This document shows, piece by piece, positions 9,591 to 18,640 of a stretch of DNA of 64,000 nucleotides. The notes beneath the pieces are model-generated. The model saw nothing but the letters and a program-made list of their open reading frames with translations. It had not been told where the DNA came from and made no database searches. Source of the stretch: Natronospira proteinivora (lineage in GTDB: Bacteria > Pseudomonadota > Gammaproteobacteria > Natronospirales > Natronospiraceae); NCBI RefSeq assembly GCF_024170465.1, contig NZ_JALJYF010000002.1:930001-994000 (forward strand), given 5' to 3'. The first letter of the stretch is position 1; every line of letters starts with the position of its first letter. The translations under genes were made by a program, and so were the position numbers.

Positions 9591-10352
9591 TCAGCGTTCG
9601 CCGCGTTGGGCTTCCACTTCCTTGATGCCGGGGACCAGGCGGTAGGCCATGATCAGGCCCAGCTCGAACAGGGCGTAGACCGGCACGGCCAGCAATGTCT
9701 GGGAGATGATGTCCGGTGGGGTCAATACCATGCCGATGACAAAGGTACCCACCAGCACATAGGGTCGTTTTTTCTTGAGTGCGGCCGGCGTGGTGGCCCC
9801 GGCCCGGACCAGCAGCACGGTGGCCACGGGCACCTGAAAGGCAATGCCGAAGGCCACGAACAGGGCCAGCACGAAATTCAGGTAGTGCCGGATGTCGGTC
9901 ATCACCGCCACCCCTTCCGGTGCCACGGCAACAAAAAAGCCAAAGATGATGGGCAGTACCACAAACCAGGCGAATGCCGAACCCAGGTAGAAAAGCAGGC
10001 TGCTGGAGACCAGCAGCGGAAACACCAAACGTTGTTCCCGTTTGTACAGACCCGGCGCCACGAAGGCCCAAATCTGATACAGGGTGTGGGGAATGCTCAG
10101 CATCACTCCGCCCACCAGGGCCAGCTTGAAGGGCGTGAGGAAGGGCGAGGCCACTTCGGTGGCGATCAGCGAACTCTCATCCGGTAAATGACGGGCCAGG
10201 GGTTCGGCCATGAGGGTGAACAGTTCCCGCGCGAAGGGCGCCAGGATCAACATCCCCACCAGAATACCCGCCGCGATACGCAACAAGCGACTGCGCAATT
10301 CCACCAGGTGGCTGATCAGGGGCGTTTCAGGCGCTGATTCAGTCACGCCCAT
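9591..10352 (-). CDS. tatC: Sec-independent protein translocase TatC
   Basis: 253 residues, six transmembrane helices. TatC recognises twin-arginine signal peptides and nucleates the translocation pore in the inner membrane. Hallmarks present: HLVELRSRLLR at the N-terminus, SPFLTPFKLALVGG in the first periplasmic loop and the FGIAFQVP segment. The start at 10352 (MGVTESAPE) is chosen because upstream in-frame sequence reads as tatB in another frame. It overlaps the tatB stop by 14 bases, indicating translational coupling. Confidence 0.95.
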   Translation of the reverse strand: MGVTESAPETPLISHLVELRSRLLRIAAGILVGMLILAPFARELFTLMAEPLARHLPDESSLIATEVASPFLTPFKLALVGGVMLSIPHTLYQIWAFVAPGLYKREQRLVFPLLVSSSLLFYLGSAFAWFVVLPIIFGFFVAVAPEGVAVMTDIRHYLNFVLALFVAFGIAFQVPVATVLLVRAGATTPAALKKKRPYVLVGTFVIGMVLTPPDIISQTLLAVPVYALFELGLIMAYRLVPGIKEVEAQRGER

Positions 10353-10572
10353 CCTCATGCTTGTTGGGGGTGGTCTTCTCCGGACCCTCGCTTGGGTCCA
10401 GATCGCGGCCCAGGCTGTTGGTTTCGCGTTCCAGTTCGGATTGCAGACCATGGAGTGTGGCCTTGCCCCGGCCCACCCAGTAGCCCAGGGTCCGCATGAT
10501 GGTGGGCAATCGCTCGGGGCCGGCCACCACCAGGGCAATCAAGGCGATCAGTACGATCTCCCAGACGCCCAT
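10339..10572 (-). CDS. tatB: Sec-independent protein translocase TatB
   Basis: 77 residues, short for TatB (often 100-170). N-terminal membrane helix MGVWEIVLIALIALVVAGPERLP with the conserved E and the GPxRLP hinge, then an amphipathic helix and an acidic tail. TatB pairs with TatC in the twin-arginine receptor complex. It overlaps tatC by 14 bases and follows tatA after two bases, giving the usual tatABC order. Confidence 0.92.
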   Translation of the reverse strand: MGVWEIVLIALIALVVAGPERLPTIMRTLGYWVGRGKATLHGLQSELERETNSLGRDLDPSEGPEKTTPNKHEDGRD

Positions 10573-10574
10573 TC

Positions 10575-10823
10575 CTAGCGTTCTTTCCGCTCTTCTTGCT
10601 TGTCGAACTCGGCGTCCGCCTTGTCATCCTTCTGACTCAGTTGTTCCGAGGTCTGTTCGTCTTCCTCATCCTGATTTTCCCCGTCTCGAACGGAGGAGCG
10701 AAAGCCGCGGATGGCGCTACCCAGGTCCGATCCCAGGCTACGCAGTCGTTTGCTGCCGAACAGCAGCAGGACCAGCGCCAAAACGATCAGGAGTTGAACG
10801 ATACCGATGTTGCCAAAGCCCAT
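10575..10823 (-). CDS. tatA: Sec-independent protein translocase TatA
   Basis: About 82 residues. The membrane helix MGFGNIGIVQLLIVLALVLL and the FGSKRLRSLGSDLG hinge plus amphipathic helix are diagnostic of TatA, the pore-forming multimer of the Tat system. A strongly acidic tail follows. The start at 10823 is favoured because GGAG lies seven bases upstream; ATGs at 10829 and 10844 are in-frame alternatives. It lies 75 bases after hisE, possibly on the same transcript. Confidence 0.92.
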   Translation of the reverse strand: MGFGNIGIVQLLIVLALVLLLFGSKRLRSLGSDLGSAIRGFRSSVRDGENQDEEDEQTSEQLSQKDDKADAEFDKQEERKER

Positions 10824-10898
10824 GGTCATACTCCGCAAGATCAAGGTGTGGGACCCGGTCGGTCTTGATGGGCCGATTGTACCTCAATCCGGGCTTGC

Positions 10899-11243
10899 CT
10901 ATGCGCTGCCGGGCTCCTGCCGGCGGCGTTTTTCTTCCAGGCCCGAGAGCCCGAAGCGATCGGCCAGCACGGCCAGGACCTGTTCCGAGGACAGGCCCCG
11001 GGTGGCCAGCAAGACCAGGGAGTGGAACCAGAGGTCGGCGATCTCCCCGACCAGGGCCTCATCGCTTTCCTGGAGGCCGGCGATCACCGATTCCACGGCT
11101 TCCTCGCCCAGCTTGCGGCTGATACGTGCCGGACCGTCCCGGAGCAGGCCGGCCACATAGCTGGCCTCCGGATCGGCCGAACGGCGCTCGGCAATGAGCC
11201 GGTCCAGGTCCTGGAGGATGGAGTGGGTGTCAGGATTGGCCAT
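10899..11243 (-). CDS. hisE: Phosphoribosyl-ATP pyrophosphatase HisE
   Basis: 114 residues; an all-alpha MazG-related enzyme that hydrolyses phosphoribosyl-ATP to phosphoribosyl-AMP and pyrophosphate, step 2 of histidine synthesis. The [13 protein letters not shown] and [14 protein letters not shown] motifs contain the metal-binding acidic residues. Here hisE is separate from hisI rather than fused as in enteric bacteria. The start overlaps the hisI stop by 14 bases, so translation is coupled. Confidence 0.93.
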   Translation of the reverse strand: MANPDTHSILQDLDRLIAERRSADPEASYVAGLLRDGPARISRKLGEEAVESVIAGLQESDEALVGEIADLWFHSLVLLATRGLSSEQVLAVLADRFGLSGLEEKRRRQEPGSA

Positions 11244-11628
11244 AGATGTCGTCTGGGTCTCTTAGCACCGGATCGGTGCTGACCCACTCCCCTTGCTCGT
11301 TGAGTCGTCGAAATAGGCATCGGGCACGGCCCGTGTGGCAGGCAATGCCCCCCAGCTGGCTGACCTGCAGAAGCAGGGTGTCGCCATCGCAATCCAGTCG
11401 GATCTCATGGACCCGCTGGACATGGCCGGATGTCTCGCCCTTGTGCCACAGTCGCTGGCGGGAGCGGGAGAAGTACACGGCTTCGCCGCGTAGAACCGTT
11501 TCCGCCACCGCTTCCCGGTCCATCCAGGCCATCATCAGAACCTGCCCGCTGTCGGCATCCTGAGCGATGGCGGCCACCAGGCCCTGTTCATTGAAACGGA
11601 TCTGCTCCAGCCAGGTGCTCTGGCTCAT
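11230..11628 (-). CDS. hisI: Phosphoribosyl-AMP cyclohydrolase HisI
   Basis: 132 residues; zinc enzyme of histidine synthesis opening the purine ring of phosphoribosyl-AMP. Motifs seen: [29 protein letters not shown], the metal site [11 protein letters not shown] and the zinc ligands around ACHTGRARC. Stand-alone form without the HisE domain. The ATG at 11628 overlaps the hisF stop by four bases (ATGA), fixing this start over longer readings of the frame. Confidence 0.94.
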   Translation of the reverse strand: MSQSTWLEQIRFNEQGLVAAIAQDADSGQVLMMAWMDREAVAETVLRGEAVYFSRSRQRLWHKGETSGHVQRVHEIRLDCDGDTLLLQVSQLGGIACHTGRARCLFRRLNEQGEWVSTDPVLRDPDDIYGQS

Positions 11629-12446
11629 GCCGCCTCCTCCGGTACCGGACGAACCGGCAAACCGGCCGCACGTAAGACGTCCTTGGCCTGCTGGATGCGA
11701 TATTCGCCAAAGTGGAAGATGCTGGCGGCGAGCACCGCGTCGGCCCCGCCGGCTTGTAGGCCTTCCACCAGATGGTCCAGAGAGCCCACGCCACCGGAGG
11801 CGATGACAGGAATGCCCACCGCATCGCTTACCGCACGGGTCAGTTCGAGATCGAAACCGATGCGAGTGCCATCCCGGTCCATGCTGGTGAGCAGCAGCTC
11901 GCCCGCGCCTAGGCTGGCCATGCGTTTGGCCCATTCCACCGCGTCCAGGCCCGTGGGTTTGCGCCCACCATGGGTGAAGATTTCCCAGCGAGGCATCTGT
12001 CCTTCTGTCGAGACCCGTTTGGCGTCCACCGCCACCACGATGCATTGACTGCCAAAGCGCTCGGCGGCCTGGCGGACCAGCTCGGGGTTGTTCACCGCCG
12101 CGGTATTGATGGCCACCTTGTCGGCCCCGGCACGCAGCATGCGGCGTACATCCTCCGGTGTGCGAATGCCGCCGCCCACCGTCAGGGGCATGAAAACCTG
12201 CCCGGCCACCTGTTCCACCATTTCCACCATGGTTTCACGGCCTTCATGGCTGGCGGAGATGTCCAGGAAGGTGATCTCGTCCGCGCCTTCGGCGTCATAG
12301 CGGCGGGCGATCTCCACCGGGTTACCGGCGTCACGAATGTCTTTGAACTGAACACCCTTGACCACCCGGCCCTTGTCCACATCCAGGCAGGGGATGATGC
12401 GGCGGGCCAGCTTGTTGGCACCCTGCCTGCCGCCAAGCGCGCTCAT
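11625..12446 (-). CDS. hisF: Imidazole glycerol phosphate synthase cyclase subunit HisF
   Basis: 273-residue TIM barrel, longer than usual by about 15 N-terminal residues ([11 protein letters not shown]) before the conserved [17 protein letters not shown] start. It uses ammonia from HisH to form imidazole glycerol phosphate and AICAR. Catalytic Asp of CLDVD, the phosphate sites [11 protein letters not shown] and IASGGVGS, and the central [10 protein letters not shown] loop are all present. Four-base overlaps with hisA upstream and hisI downstream. Confidence 0.95.
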   Translation of the reverse strand: MSALGGRQGANKLARRIIPCLDVDKGRVVKGVQFKDIRDAGNPVEIARRYDAEGADEITFLDISASHEGRETMVEMVEQVAGQVFMPLTVGGGIRTPEDVRRMLRAGADKVAINTAAVNNPELVRQAAERFGSQCIVVAVDAKRVSTEGQMPRWEIFTHGGRKPTGLDAVEWAKRMASLGAGELLLTSMDRDGTRIGFDLELTRAVSDAVGIPVIASGGVGSLDHLVEGLQAGGADAVLAASIFHFGEYRIQQAKDVLRAAGLPVRPVPEEAA

Positions 12447-13198
12447 ACGATGTCATCGTCCGGTCGGGGATCGCCGTGGAAATGCTTGATGGCCTCGGTC
12501 AACTCCAGACCGCCTTCATAAATGGCCCGGCCCACAATGGCGCCCTGGATGCCGTCATCCTGATGCTTGGCCAGGGCCTTGAGATCATCCAGCTTGCTGA
12601 CCCCGCCGGAGGCAATAACCGGAATGTTGATACTGCGGGCCAGTTCCGCGGTGGAATCCACGGCCGGTCCGCCCATCATTCCGTCCTTGCTGATATCGGT
12701 AAAGATGATGGCGCAAACACCATCGCCTTCGTATTTCTGGGCCAAATCCAGCACATCATGTTCGGACAGCTTGGACCAGGCGTCGATGGCCACCTTGCCG
12801 TCCCGGGCATCCAGGCCTACGATGATCCGCCCCGGATACTCCACGCACAAGTCTTCCACGAAATGCGGGGTATTGACTGCCCGGGTGCCGATCACCACCC
12901 ATTCAACCCCAGTGCTCAGATAGGCTTCGGCACTGTCCTCATCCCGGATGCCGCCGCCAACCTGAACGGGGATATCACCGCAGGCCTCGACAATCTCGGC
13001 AATCACCCCCTGGTTCACCGGTTTGCCTGCCTTGGCTCCGTCCAGGTCCACCACATGCACCCGTTCCGCGCCGGCATCCACCCAGCGGCGGGCGACCGCC
13101 GCCGGGTCGTCCGAGAAGACCGTTGCATCATCCAGCTTGCCTTGCCGGAGCCGCACGCAACGGCCGTCCTGGATATCGATTGCGGGGATTACAAGCAT
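12443..13198 (-). CDS. hisA: Phosphoribosylformimino-AICAR ribotide isomerase HisA
   Basis: 251-residue half-barrel-duplicated TIM barrel related to HisF. It catalyses the Amadori rearrangement in histidine synthesis. Begins [17 protein letters not shown] with the catalytic Asp8; the second catalytic Asp lies in [12 protein letters not shown]; phosphate loops [11 protein letters not shown] and [12 protein letters not shown] are seen. It overlaps hisF by four bases and sits 14 bases after hisH. Confidence 0.95.
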   Translation of the reverse strand: MLVIPAIDIQDGRCVRLRQGKLDDATVFSDDPAAVARRWVDAGAERVHVVDLDGAKAGKPVNQGVIAEIVEACGDIPVQVGGGIRDEDSAEAYLSTGVEWVVIGTRAVNTPHFVEDLCVEYPGRIIVGLDARDGKVAIDAWSKLSEHDVLDLAQKYEGDGVCAIIFTDISKDGMMGGPAVDSTAELARSINIPVIASGGVSKLDDLKALAKHQDDGIQGAIVGRAIYEGGLELTEAIKHFHGDPRPDDDIV

Positions 13199-13212
13199 GG
13201 TTTCTCCTCCAT

Positions 13213-13860
13213 TCAGGCTGCCGGAGAGTGCTTGGACTCTCCATTCCAGGCCACGAAATTCGCCAGCAGGCGAAGCCCACTGGTTTGACTCTTCTCCGGG
13301 TGGAACTGAACCGCCACCAGGTTCTCATGGGCCACAGCGGCACAAAAACGCTGCCCGTAGTCACAGTAGGCGGCACCGTGGGCGGTCTCGTCCGGCTGGC
13401 AATAGAAGCTGTGCACGAAATAGAACCAGGGGGTTTGAATGCCGGACCAGAGGGGGTGGGTGCCGCTCGCTTGGATTTCATTCCAGCCCATATGGGGGAT
13501 CTTGAGCCGCGCCGCCTCGTCAAAGGTAAAGCGGCGGACGCGGCCTGGAATCAAGCCCAGCCCGGCTACACCGCCCCCTTCCTCGCTTTCATCGAACAAG
13601 GCCTGCATGCCCAGGCAGACACCCAGCATGGGCTTGTTCCGGGCCGCCTCCTGAATGGCCGGGATCAGATCCCGCTCCTGCAGTGCCTGCATGCAGGCCG
13701 CCATGGCACCCACACCCGGGAAGACCACCCGGTCGGCTGCGCGGACGGTCTCGGCCTCGTCGGTAATACGAATGTGACTATTCGGTGCAACCTTCTCCAG
13801 GGCCTTGGCCATGGAGTGGAGGTTCCCCATTCCGTAATCAATCAGGGCAATCTGATGCAT
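13213..13860 (-). CDS. hisH: Imidazole glycerol phosphate synthase glutaminase subunit HisH
   Basis: 215 residues, class I glutamine amidotransferase. It supplies ammonia to HisF. The IDYGMGNLHS start, oxyanion strand PGVGAM, nucleophile elbow GVCLGMQ (catalytic Cys) and the His-Glu pair in VQFHPEKS are intact. It lies 15 bases after hisB and 14 before hisA, in the typical hisBHAF order. Confidence 0.95.
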   Translation of the reverse strand: MHQIALIDYGMGNLHSMAKALEKVAPNSHIRITDEAETVRAADRVVFPGVGAMAACMQALQERDLIPAIQEAARNKPMLGVCLGMQALFDESEEGGGVAGLGLIPGRVRRFTFDEAARLKIPHMGWNEIQASGTHPLWSGIQTPWFYFVHSFYCQPDETAHGAAYCDYGQRFCAAVAHENLVAVQFHPEKSQTSGLRLLANFVAWNGESKHSPAA

Positions 13861-13875
13861 AGCGCTTAGCCGGCC

Positions 13876-14469
13876 TCAGAGGCTCCCCTTAGTGGATGGC
13901 GTGGCATCCCCAAGGCGGGGGTCATGCTCGACGGCCATGCGCAGGGCACGGCCGAAGGCCTTGAAGATGGTTTCCGCGATATGGTGGGCGTTCCGCCCCT
14001 GGAGATTGTCCACATGCAGGGTCATTCGGGCGTGATTGACCACCCCCTGGAAAAACTCCCGGATCAGGTCCACATCGAAATCACCGATACGTGCCCGGGG
14101 GTAATCCACCCGGTATTCCAGACCGGGGCGGCCGGAGAGATCGATCACCACCCGGGAAAGGGCTTCGTCCAAGGGCACATAGGCATGCCCATAGCGGACA
14201 ATGCCACGGCCATCGCCCCAGGCCTGGGCCAGGGCCTGGCCCAGAGTAATACCCACATCCTCTACGGTGTGGTGGGCGTCGATCTCAAGATCACCGTCCG
14301 CTTCCACCGTCAGATCCACCATGCCGTGGCGGGCGATCTGATCCAGCATGTGCTCGAGAAAGGGGACGCCGGTCTGGAAATGCCGCTCACCGCTGCCGTC
14401 CAGATTCAACTCCACACGGACATCGGTTTCACGGGTCTTGCGATGAATGGTTGCCTTGCGGGCGGTCAT
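13876..14469 (-). CDS. hisB: Imidazoleglycerol-phosphate dehydratase HisB
   Basis: 197 residues, monofunctional (no histidinol-phosphatase domain as in enterics). A manganese enzyme whose two half-domains each carry a His-rich metal motif: [13 protein letters not shown] and DAHHTVED in the first half, and the [18 protein letters not shown] motif in the second. First gene of the minus-strand his run; its 240-base upstream region separates it from the divergent lipoprotein gene and presumably carries the operon promoter, which I could not pin down. Confidence 0.95.
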   Translation of the reverse strand: MTARKATIHRKTRETDVRVELNLDGSGERHFQTGVPFLEHMLDQIARHGMVDLTVEADGDLEIDAHHTVEDVGITLGQALAQAWGDGRGIVRYGHAYVPLDEALSRVVIDLSGRPGLEYRVDYPRARIGDFDVDLIREFFQGVVNHARMTLHVDNLQGRNAHHIAETIFKAFGRALRMAVEHDPRLGDATPSTKGSL

Positions 14470-14708
14470 GACGTTTCTTCTTGCTGGTGTCTGGAACCGC
14501 CAGCATACCCCAAGTCAACCTTCTGTTCAGCCTTTTCAGCGGGCTGATCGGGGCGGGTTTCGTGGTCAGTCGTCCCTGGATGGTCCCCGTGTGGGGGGGC
14601 GGGTGCCCCTTGTATGGGGGGGGGAATTCGTACATCGATCTCAATTATCCTGCGCTTTAGGGAACTGAGATATGCCAGGATCCTAAACTGAAACGGGAGA
14701 GTAAAGGG

Positions 14709-17700
14709 ATGGTTGAGATTGATTGGAAGAACACGAGTTTGAGCAACGCCTCGAAGGTGAATCGTACAACGGTTGGTAGCGCCGTGCTGCTTGCGACTAC
14801 CCTGACATTGGTAGGTTGTCTGGCTGACGATATGGATACGGATGAGGGACCGGACTTCGGTGGAAATGGGGGTCCGCCGTCCGCCGACACGTATTCCGTC
14901 TCTGGTCAGGCAGTGGGCATCGGTGATACGCCGGTGCAACTGTCCCTGTCAGGCGGTGAGAATCTAACCGTTGATGCCGATGGCGGCTTTGAGTTCCAGA
15001 CCGAGCTGGAAGACGGTGACAGCTATTCGGTCAGTATTAGTGATGTTCCGGGAGACCGGCAATGTGGTCTGGCCAACAGTGATGGCAGCGTTGATGGCCA
15101 GGATGTCGATGATGTGCAATTGGATTGCACTATGATTTCCGCCACCGCGGATATCATGCAGGTCCATTTGGCATGGACAGGGCCATCGACTGTTGACCTG
15201 GTCTACTCCACCGACCCCGACTGTGACTGGGGCAACTACGCCAGTTGTGACGATGGGGGCCGAATCAGTGGTGCCTCTGGACATGAATCGACTCTGGTGG
15301 CCGTGGAAGAGGGTATGGTGGTTGATGCCCCCCTGTATTTTGTCGTCGAAAGTGAGGCGGTTCGTTCCGAAGTAGCCGGTGCCCGGGCTGCCGCCCCAAG
15401 CTTCTGGGGTTTTGGGGGTGCCAGAGAATTTGCCGAAGCCGATGGCCGTCTCTATATGGTAGGTGACATAGTAGGTGTTGGTATGGCAACCCCCGGTGGC
15501 CTGACCGTGGACCGGGACACTGCAGCGCCTCGCGGAAGCATGCCCCGCTTTACCGCTGAGGAATTTGGCGCACCGGATCAGGGTGTTGTTGCCACCGCCG
15601 AGCCGGATGGGGCCGGTGGTTGGTATCTTGGTGGCCTTTTCAGTGAAGTCGACGGGGTGGAAAGGCCATCCGTGGCCCATGTGAATGCCGACGGTTCACT
15701 GAATGAGAGTTTTGATCCCGAAATTTTGGGTGGCGAGATACTGGGTTTGAGTCTTGTAGACGGACGTCTTTATGTGGCTGGTGAGTTTGAGGATCAATCT
15801 TCAACGGTCAGAGCGCTTGCCGCGATGGATCCGGAAACAGGTGAGCTGGTAGGTGATTTCTCACCCATGCTTGATGGTGCAGTCCTTGCCATGTTGGAGC
15901 ATGACGGACATCTCTATATCGGCGGTGAGTTCAACGAAATCGAAGGCATAAGCGGTTTTGGAAACCTTGCTGTCTTCGATCTATCTTCAGACGAGGTGGT
16001 GTCGGATTGGCAACCGCAAGCCAGCGATTCGGTGTGGACCTTGGCAGCACAGGGGGATTCCGTCTTTGCTGGTGGCGAATTCGATGAGATCGATGGTCAA
16101 TCCGTTGGACATGTGGCTGCGATCGATACTGTTAGCGGTAACCTGAATCCGTCTTGGGACGCTGGGCTGGATGGGCCAGTTCTTGCCCTGGAAATTCACG
16201 ATGACACTCTCTATGTGGGTGGTCAATTTACTGAGACCAGTCAGGCCATTGAGCGGACTAGTCTGGCCGCCTTCGATGTGGCTGACGGAGGCCTTTCTGA
16301 TTGGGCGCCTGAAGCCCTGGATGATCCGGGAGATCCTGCCCTCATCCGAGGCCTGAGCTATCAAGATGGTCGAATATATGTGGCAGGCAACATGGTGGTC
16401 GTTGATGACGATCTCGCCATGCACGCAGCCGCCCTGGACCCGGTGGATGGTTCACCCGATGTTGATTGGCGGCCGTGGCTGACTGAGTACGGCAGCTTTG
16501 GCGAGGTGGACCTCTGGGAGATCACACCGGGCCATAATGGTGAAGTGTTCATCGGCGGCCTCGTGGACGGTTATCTGGACGGAAGTGATCATCTCCATGT
16601 TGGCGTTGCTGCTTTTGATGCTGAGACGGGTGTTGTTGATCGTGACTGGACAGGCTATGTGTTTCCGGCAGGCGTTGATGCTGTTGAGACTGCCAATAGC
16701 CGCCTTTATATCGGCGGTGACTTCGGTGTTGCAGGCAGCGGGCCTTTTGACTTGGCAACCGTGTTGTCAGCTACTCCGCCCGGTGAGCCTCGAGATAACC
16801 TAGCTGCCTATGATCTTTCTGATGGAGGCTTGGACGGTTGGGCACCTGATGGTGCAAGTAATGTGAATGCAATAGTTGCAGATGATTCCTATCTTTATGT
16901 TGGTATGAATGACTTCTCGGCGGACCACCTGTCAGCCTTTGATCTTGAAACCGGCCAGGAGCATGCCGGCCTGGATGGCGCTGGTTTCAACGGTCAGGTT
17001 CGGGATTTGCTATTGCATAATGGCTATCTGTATATCGGTGGAGCCTTTAGCGAAGATGCATCTGGCGAAGATCGCGATCATCTTGCGGCCCTCAATCCAT
17101 CGACAGGTAACCTCAATAACTGGGACCCCAGTGTGGATTCGCCGGTCAATGTCCTAATTGAGCATAACGGTGATATCTATATTGGTGGTGACTTCACGGA
17201 AGCTAATGGAGATGACCGGGATTTCCTGGCAGCGTTCAGCGCGGAGGATACCCCGGATCCAACGTTGCGTAGTTGGGCGCCAAGTGCCAGTGACAGTGTG
17301 TACGCCTTGAGTGTGGATGGCGACCGTATTTTTGTCGGTGGTGACTTCACGGAGATCGATGGCAACGAGCAATCAGGTCTCGCAGCCGTAAATGCTTCCA
17401 ATGGAAACCTGGATTTAGGTTGGCGGCCCACGGTGAACGGCCCTGTTTTCGGCCTTCATGTTGAGGCTGGAGCTGTTCGAGCGGGCGGTGAATTTACTCT
17501 GGTCAATGAGCAGTTACGGTCAGGTATTGCTTTGCTGGATGCGATCAGTGGTGACCTTGTGCTTGGCTCAGGCTCGTCATACGAGAGTTATCAGGAGCCT
17601 CAGTCCATGAAGCGGGCCTCGCTCTTGTCCTCTGATCGTCGGATTCTTTCATCTCCTCAGGATGAACGGGAGTTGGGCGATGATGTTGACGTTAAGCAAG

Positions 17701-17744
17701 GATCGCTTCTGGAAAAGCTTATGGGGACTGAACGTAACCATTAA
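14709..17744 (+). CDS. Large beta-propeller-repeat lipoprotein (delta-60/DUF5122-like), paralogue 1
   Basis: 1011 residues. After a basic N-region, a hydrophobic stretch ends in LVGC (Cys37), a lipobox, so export and lipid anchoring are predicted. Residues ~60-150 look like a small Ig-like beta domain with paired cysteines, ending at a CDWGNYASCDDGG motif (~180). From ~230 onward there are about 13 degenerate ~50-residue units with the core YxGGxFxExxG, a following LAAxD strand and a GxLxxW turn, the pattern of delta-60/DUF5122 propeller repeats, probably two propellers. The protein is extremely Asp/Glu-rich. A GGGAGAG site precedes the ATG. Similar in architecture to the gene at 18641. Function unknown; a surface binding or scaffold role is only a guess. 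Confidence 0.8.
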   Translation: MVEIDWKNTSLSNASKVNRTTVGSAVLLATTLTLVGCLADDMDTDEGPDFGGNGGPPSADTYSVSGQAVGIGDTPVQLSLSGGENLTVDADGGFEFQTELEDGDSYSVSISDVPGDRQCGLANSDGSVDGQDVDDVQLDCTMISATADIMQVHLAWTGPSTVDLVYSTDPDCDWGNYASCDDGGRISGASGHESTLVAVEEGMVVDAPLYFVVESEAVRSEVAGARAAAPSFWGFGGAREFAEADGRLYMVGDIVGVGMATPGGLTVDRDTAAPRGSMPRFTAEEFGAPDQGVVATAEPDGAGGWYLGGLFSEVDGVERPSVAHVNADGSLNESFDPEILGGEILGLSLVDGRLYVAGEFEDQSSTVRALAAMDPETGELVGDFSPMLDGAVLAMLEHDGHLYIGGEFNEIEGISGFGNLAVFDLSSDEVVSDWQPQASDSVWTLAAQGDSVFAGGEFDEIDGQSVGHVAAIDTVSGNLNPSWDAGLDGPVLALEIHDDTLYVGGQFTETSQAIERTSLAAFDVADGGLSDWAPEALDDPGDPALIRGLSYQDGRIYVAGNMVVVDDDLAMHAAALDPVDGSPDVDWRPWLTEYGSFGEVDLWEITPGHNGEVFIGGLVDGYLDGSDHLHVGVAAFDAETGVVDRDWTGYVFPAGVDAVETANSRLYIGGDFGVAGSGPFDLATVLSATPPGEPRDNLAAYDLSDGGLDGWAPDGASNVNAIVADDSYLYVGMNDFSADHLSAFDLETGQEHAGLDGAGFNGQVRDLLLHNGYLYIGGAFSEDASGEDRDHLAALNPSTGNLNNWDPSVDSPVNVLIEHNGDIYIGGDFTEANGDDRDFLAAFSAEDTPDPTLRSWAPSASDSVYALSVDGDRIFVGGDFTEIDGNEQSGLAAVNASNGNLDLGWRPTVNGPVFGLHVEAGAVRAGGEFTLVNEQLRSGIALLDAISGDLVLGSGSSYESYQEPQSMKRASLLSSDRRILSSPQDERELGDDVDVKQGSLLEKLMGTERNH

Positions 17745-17835
17745 GAGATTCAGGGCTCGCTACTTTCAAGTGGCGGGCCCTGATGATCGAGCACAAAATC
17801 ATGCAATATCGCAAAGCATTCTTAGGGAGAATGAA

Positions 17836-18381
17836 ATGAAAGCTAAACAGAACCTTCTGGTGGTGACTGCAGTTTCCTTGCTGATGGGGGCCGGCTCCGC
17901 CAGCGCAATAGACATGGAAGTCGGAATCCATTTTGCCGACTATGACGACTTTGATTCCGGCTTTGGCGCTCACGGGCAGTTGGATGTGATCGAATCCGTG
18001 CGCCTGTCCGGTTCCTACACCGCCGTGGACAATCTGGATGCCCTGGTGGGCCGGGCCGGTTGGGTCCTGGGCATGGAAGAAATGGGCCTGGAGATTGAGC
18101 TGGGGGCTGGTTACCAGTTCTGGGATTTTGAAGGCCCGTTCGAAGACGATGTGTACGGCCTTCATGGTATTGCCAGCTATCAGGTCATGGACGAGTTTTC
18201 CGTCCAGGGCAAGCTGGAGTTCCTGAGCTTTGACAACATGGATGACGAAACCCTGGTGATCGGGCTGGGGGCGGCTTACGACATCACGCCCGAGATCTCC
18301 GTGGGTATGGATGTGGAAATCTACGAAGCCGATTTCCTCGACCAGACCTTCATCCGTCTGGGTGGCAGTTTCCGATTCTGA
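17836..18381 (+). CDS. Small outer-membrane beta-barrel protein
   Basis: 181 residues with a clear Sec signal peptide (MKAKQNLLVVTAVSLLMGA to SASA). The mature part alternates hydrophobic and polar residues and closes with a C-terminal Phe (GGSFRF), the BAM recognition pattern of outer-membrane barrels. GGGAGA lies seven bases before the chosen ATG; a longer frame from 17662 overlaps the upstream gene and lacks a signal peptide. It sits between the two propeller lipoproteins and is followed by a terminator, so it may be co-transcribed with the first. No named family is assignable. Confidence 0.78.
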   Translation: MKAKQNLLVVTAVSLLMGAGSASAIDMEVGIHFADYDDFDSGFGAHGQLDVIESVRLSGSYTAVDNLDALVGRAGWVLGMEEMGLEIELGAGYQFWDFEGPFEDDVYGLHGIASYQVMDEFSVQGKLEFLSFDNMDDETLVIGLGAAYDITPEISVGMDVEIYEADFLDQTFIRLGGSFRF

Positions 18382-18390
18382 TGAATATTG

Positions 18391-18416
18391 ACGGGCGGGC
18401 CCTTGGGTCCGCCCGT
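18391..18416 (+). terminator. Rho-independent terminator-like hairpin after the barrel gene
   Basis: ACGGGCGG and CCGCCCGT pair around a short loop ten bases after the stop codon of the barrel gene, followed by only a short T/C tract (TTTCCCTCC). The strong stem supports termination; the weak T-run keeps the call tentative. Confidence 0.55.
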
Positions 18417-18472
18417 TTCCCTCCCTGTGAAAGATTTTTTGCTATTTGATCCCCAAATAATGACTGTGTATA

Positions 18473-18491
18473 TTCCCCCTTCAAGGGGGAA
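18473..18491. repeat. Short inverted repeat upstream of second propeller gene
   Basis: TTCCCCC and GGGGGAA form a seven-base-pair stem with a five-base loop, about 150 bases before the lipoprotein start. It could be a leader hairpin or operator; no protein match is proposed. Confidence 0.3.
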
Positions 18492-18640
18492 TTGGGGATG
18501 GGGCACCGCACCACGGCTGGATACCGCCACGCTTTCAACAGCTTGACCTTCCTTCCCCCATTTTCTGTTCCTGCCGGTCACCGCCGGTCTGTCAGGGCGT
18601 CTGTGCGCCTGATTTGTCCACCAGGGAGGGGGAAGTACCC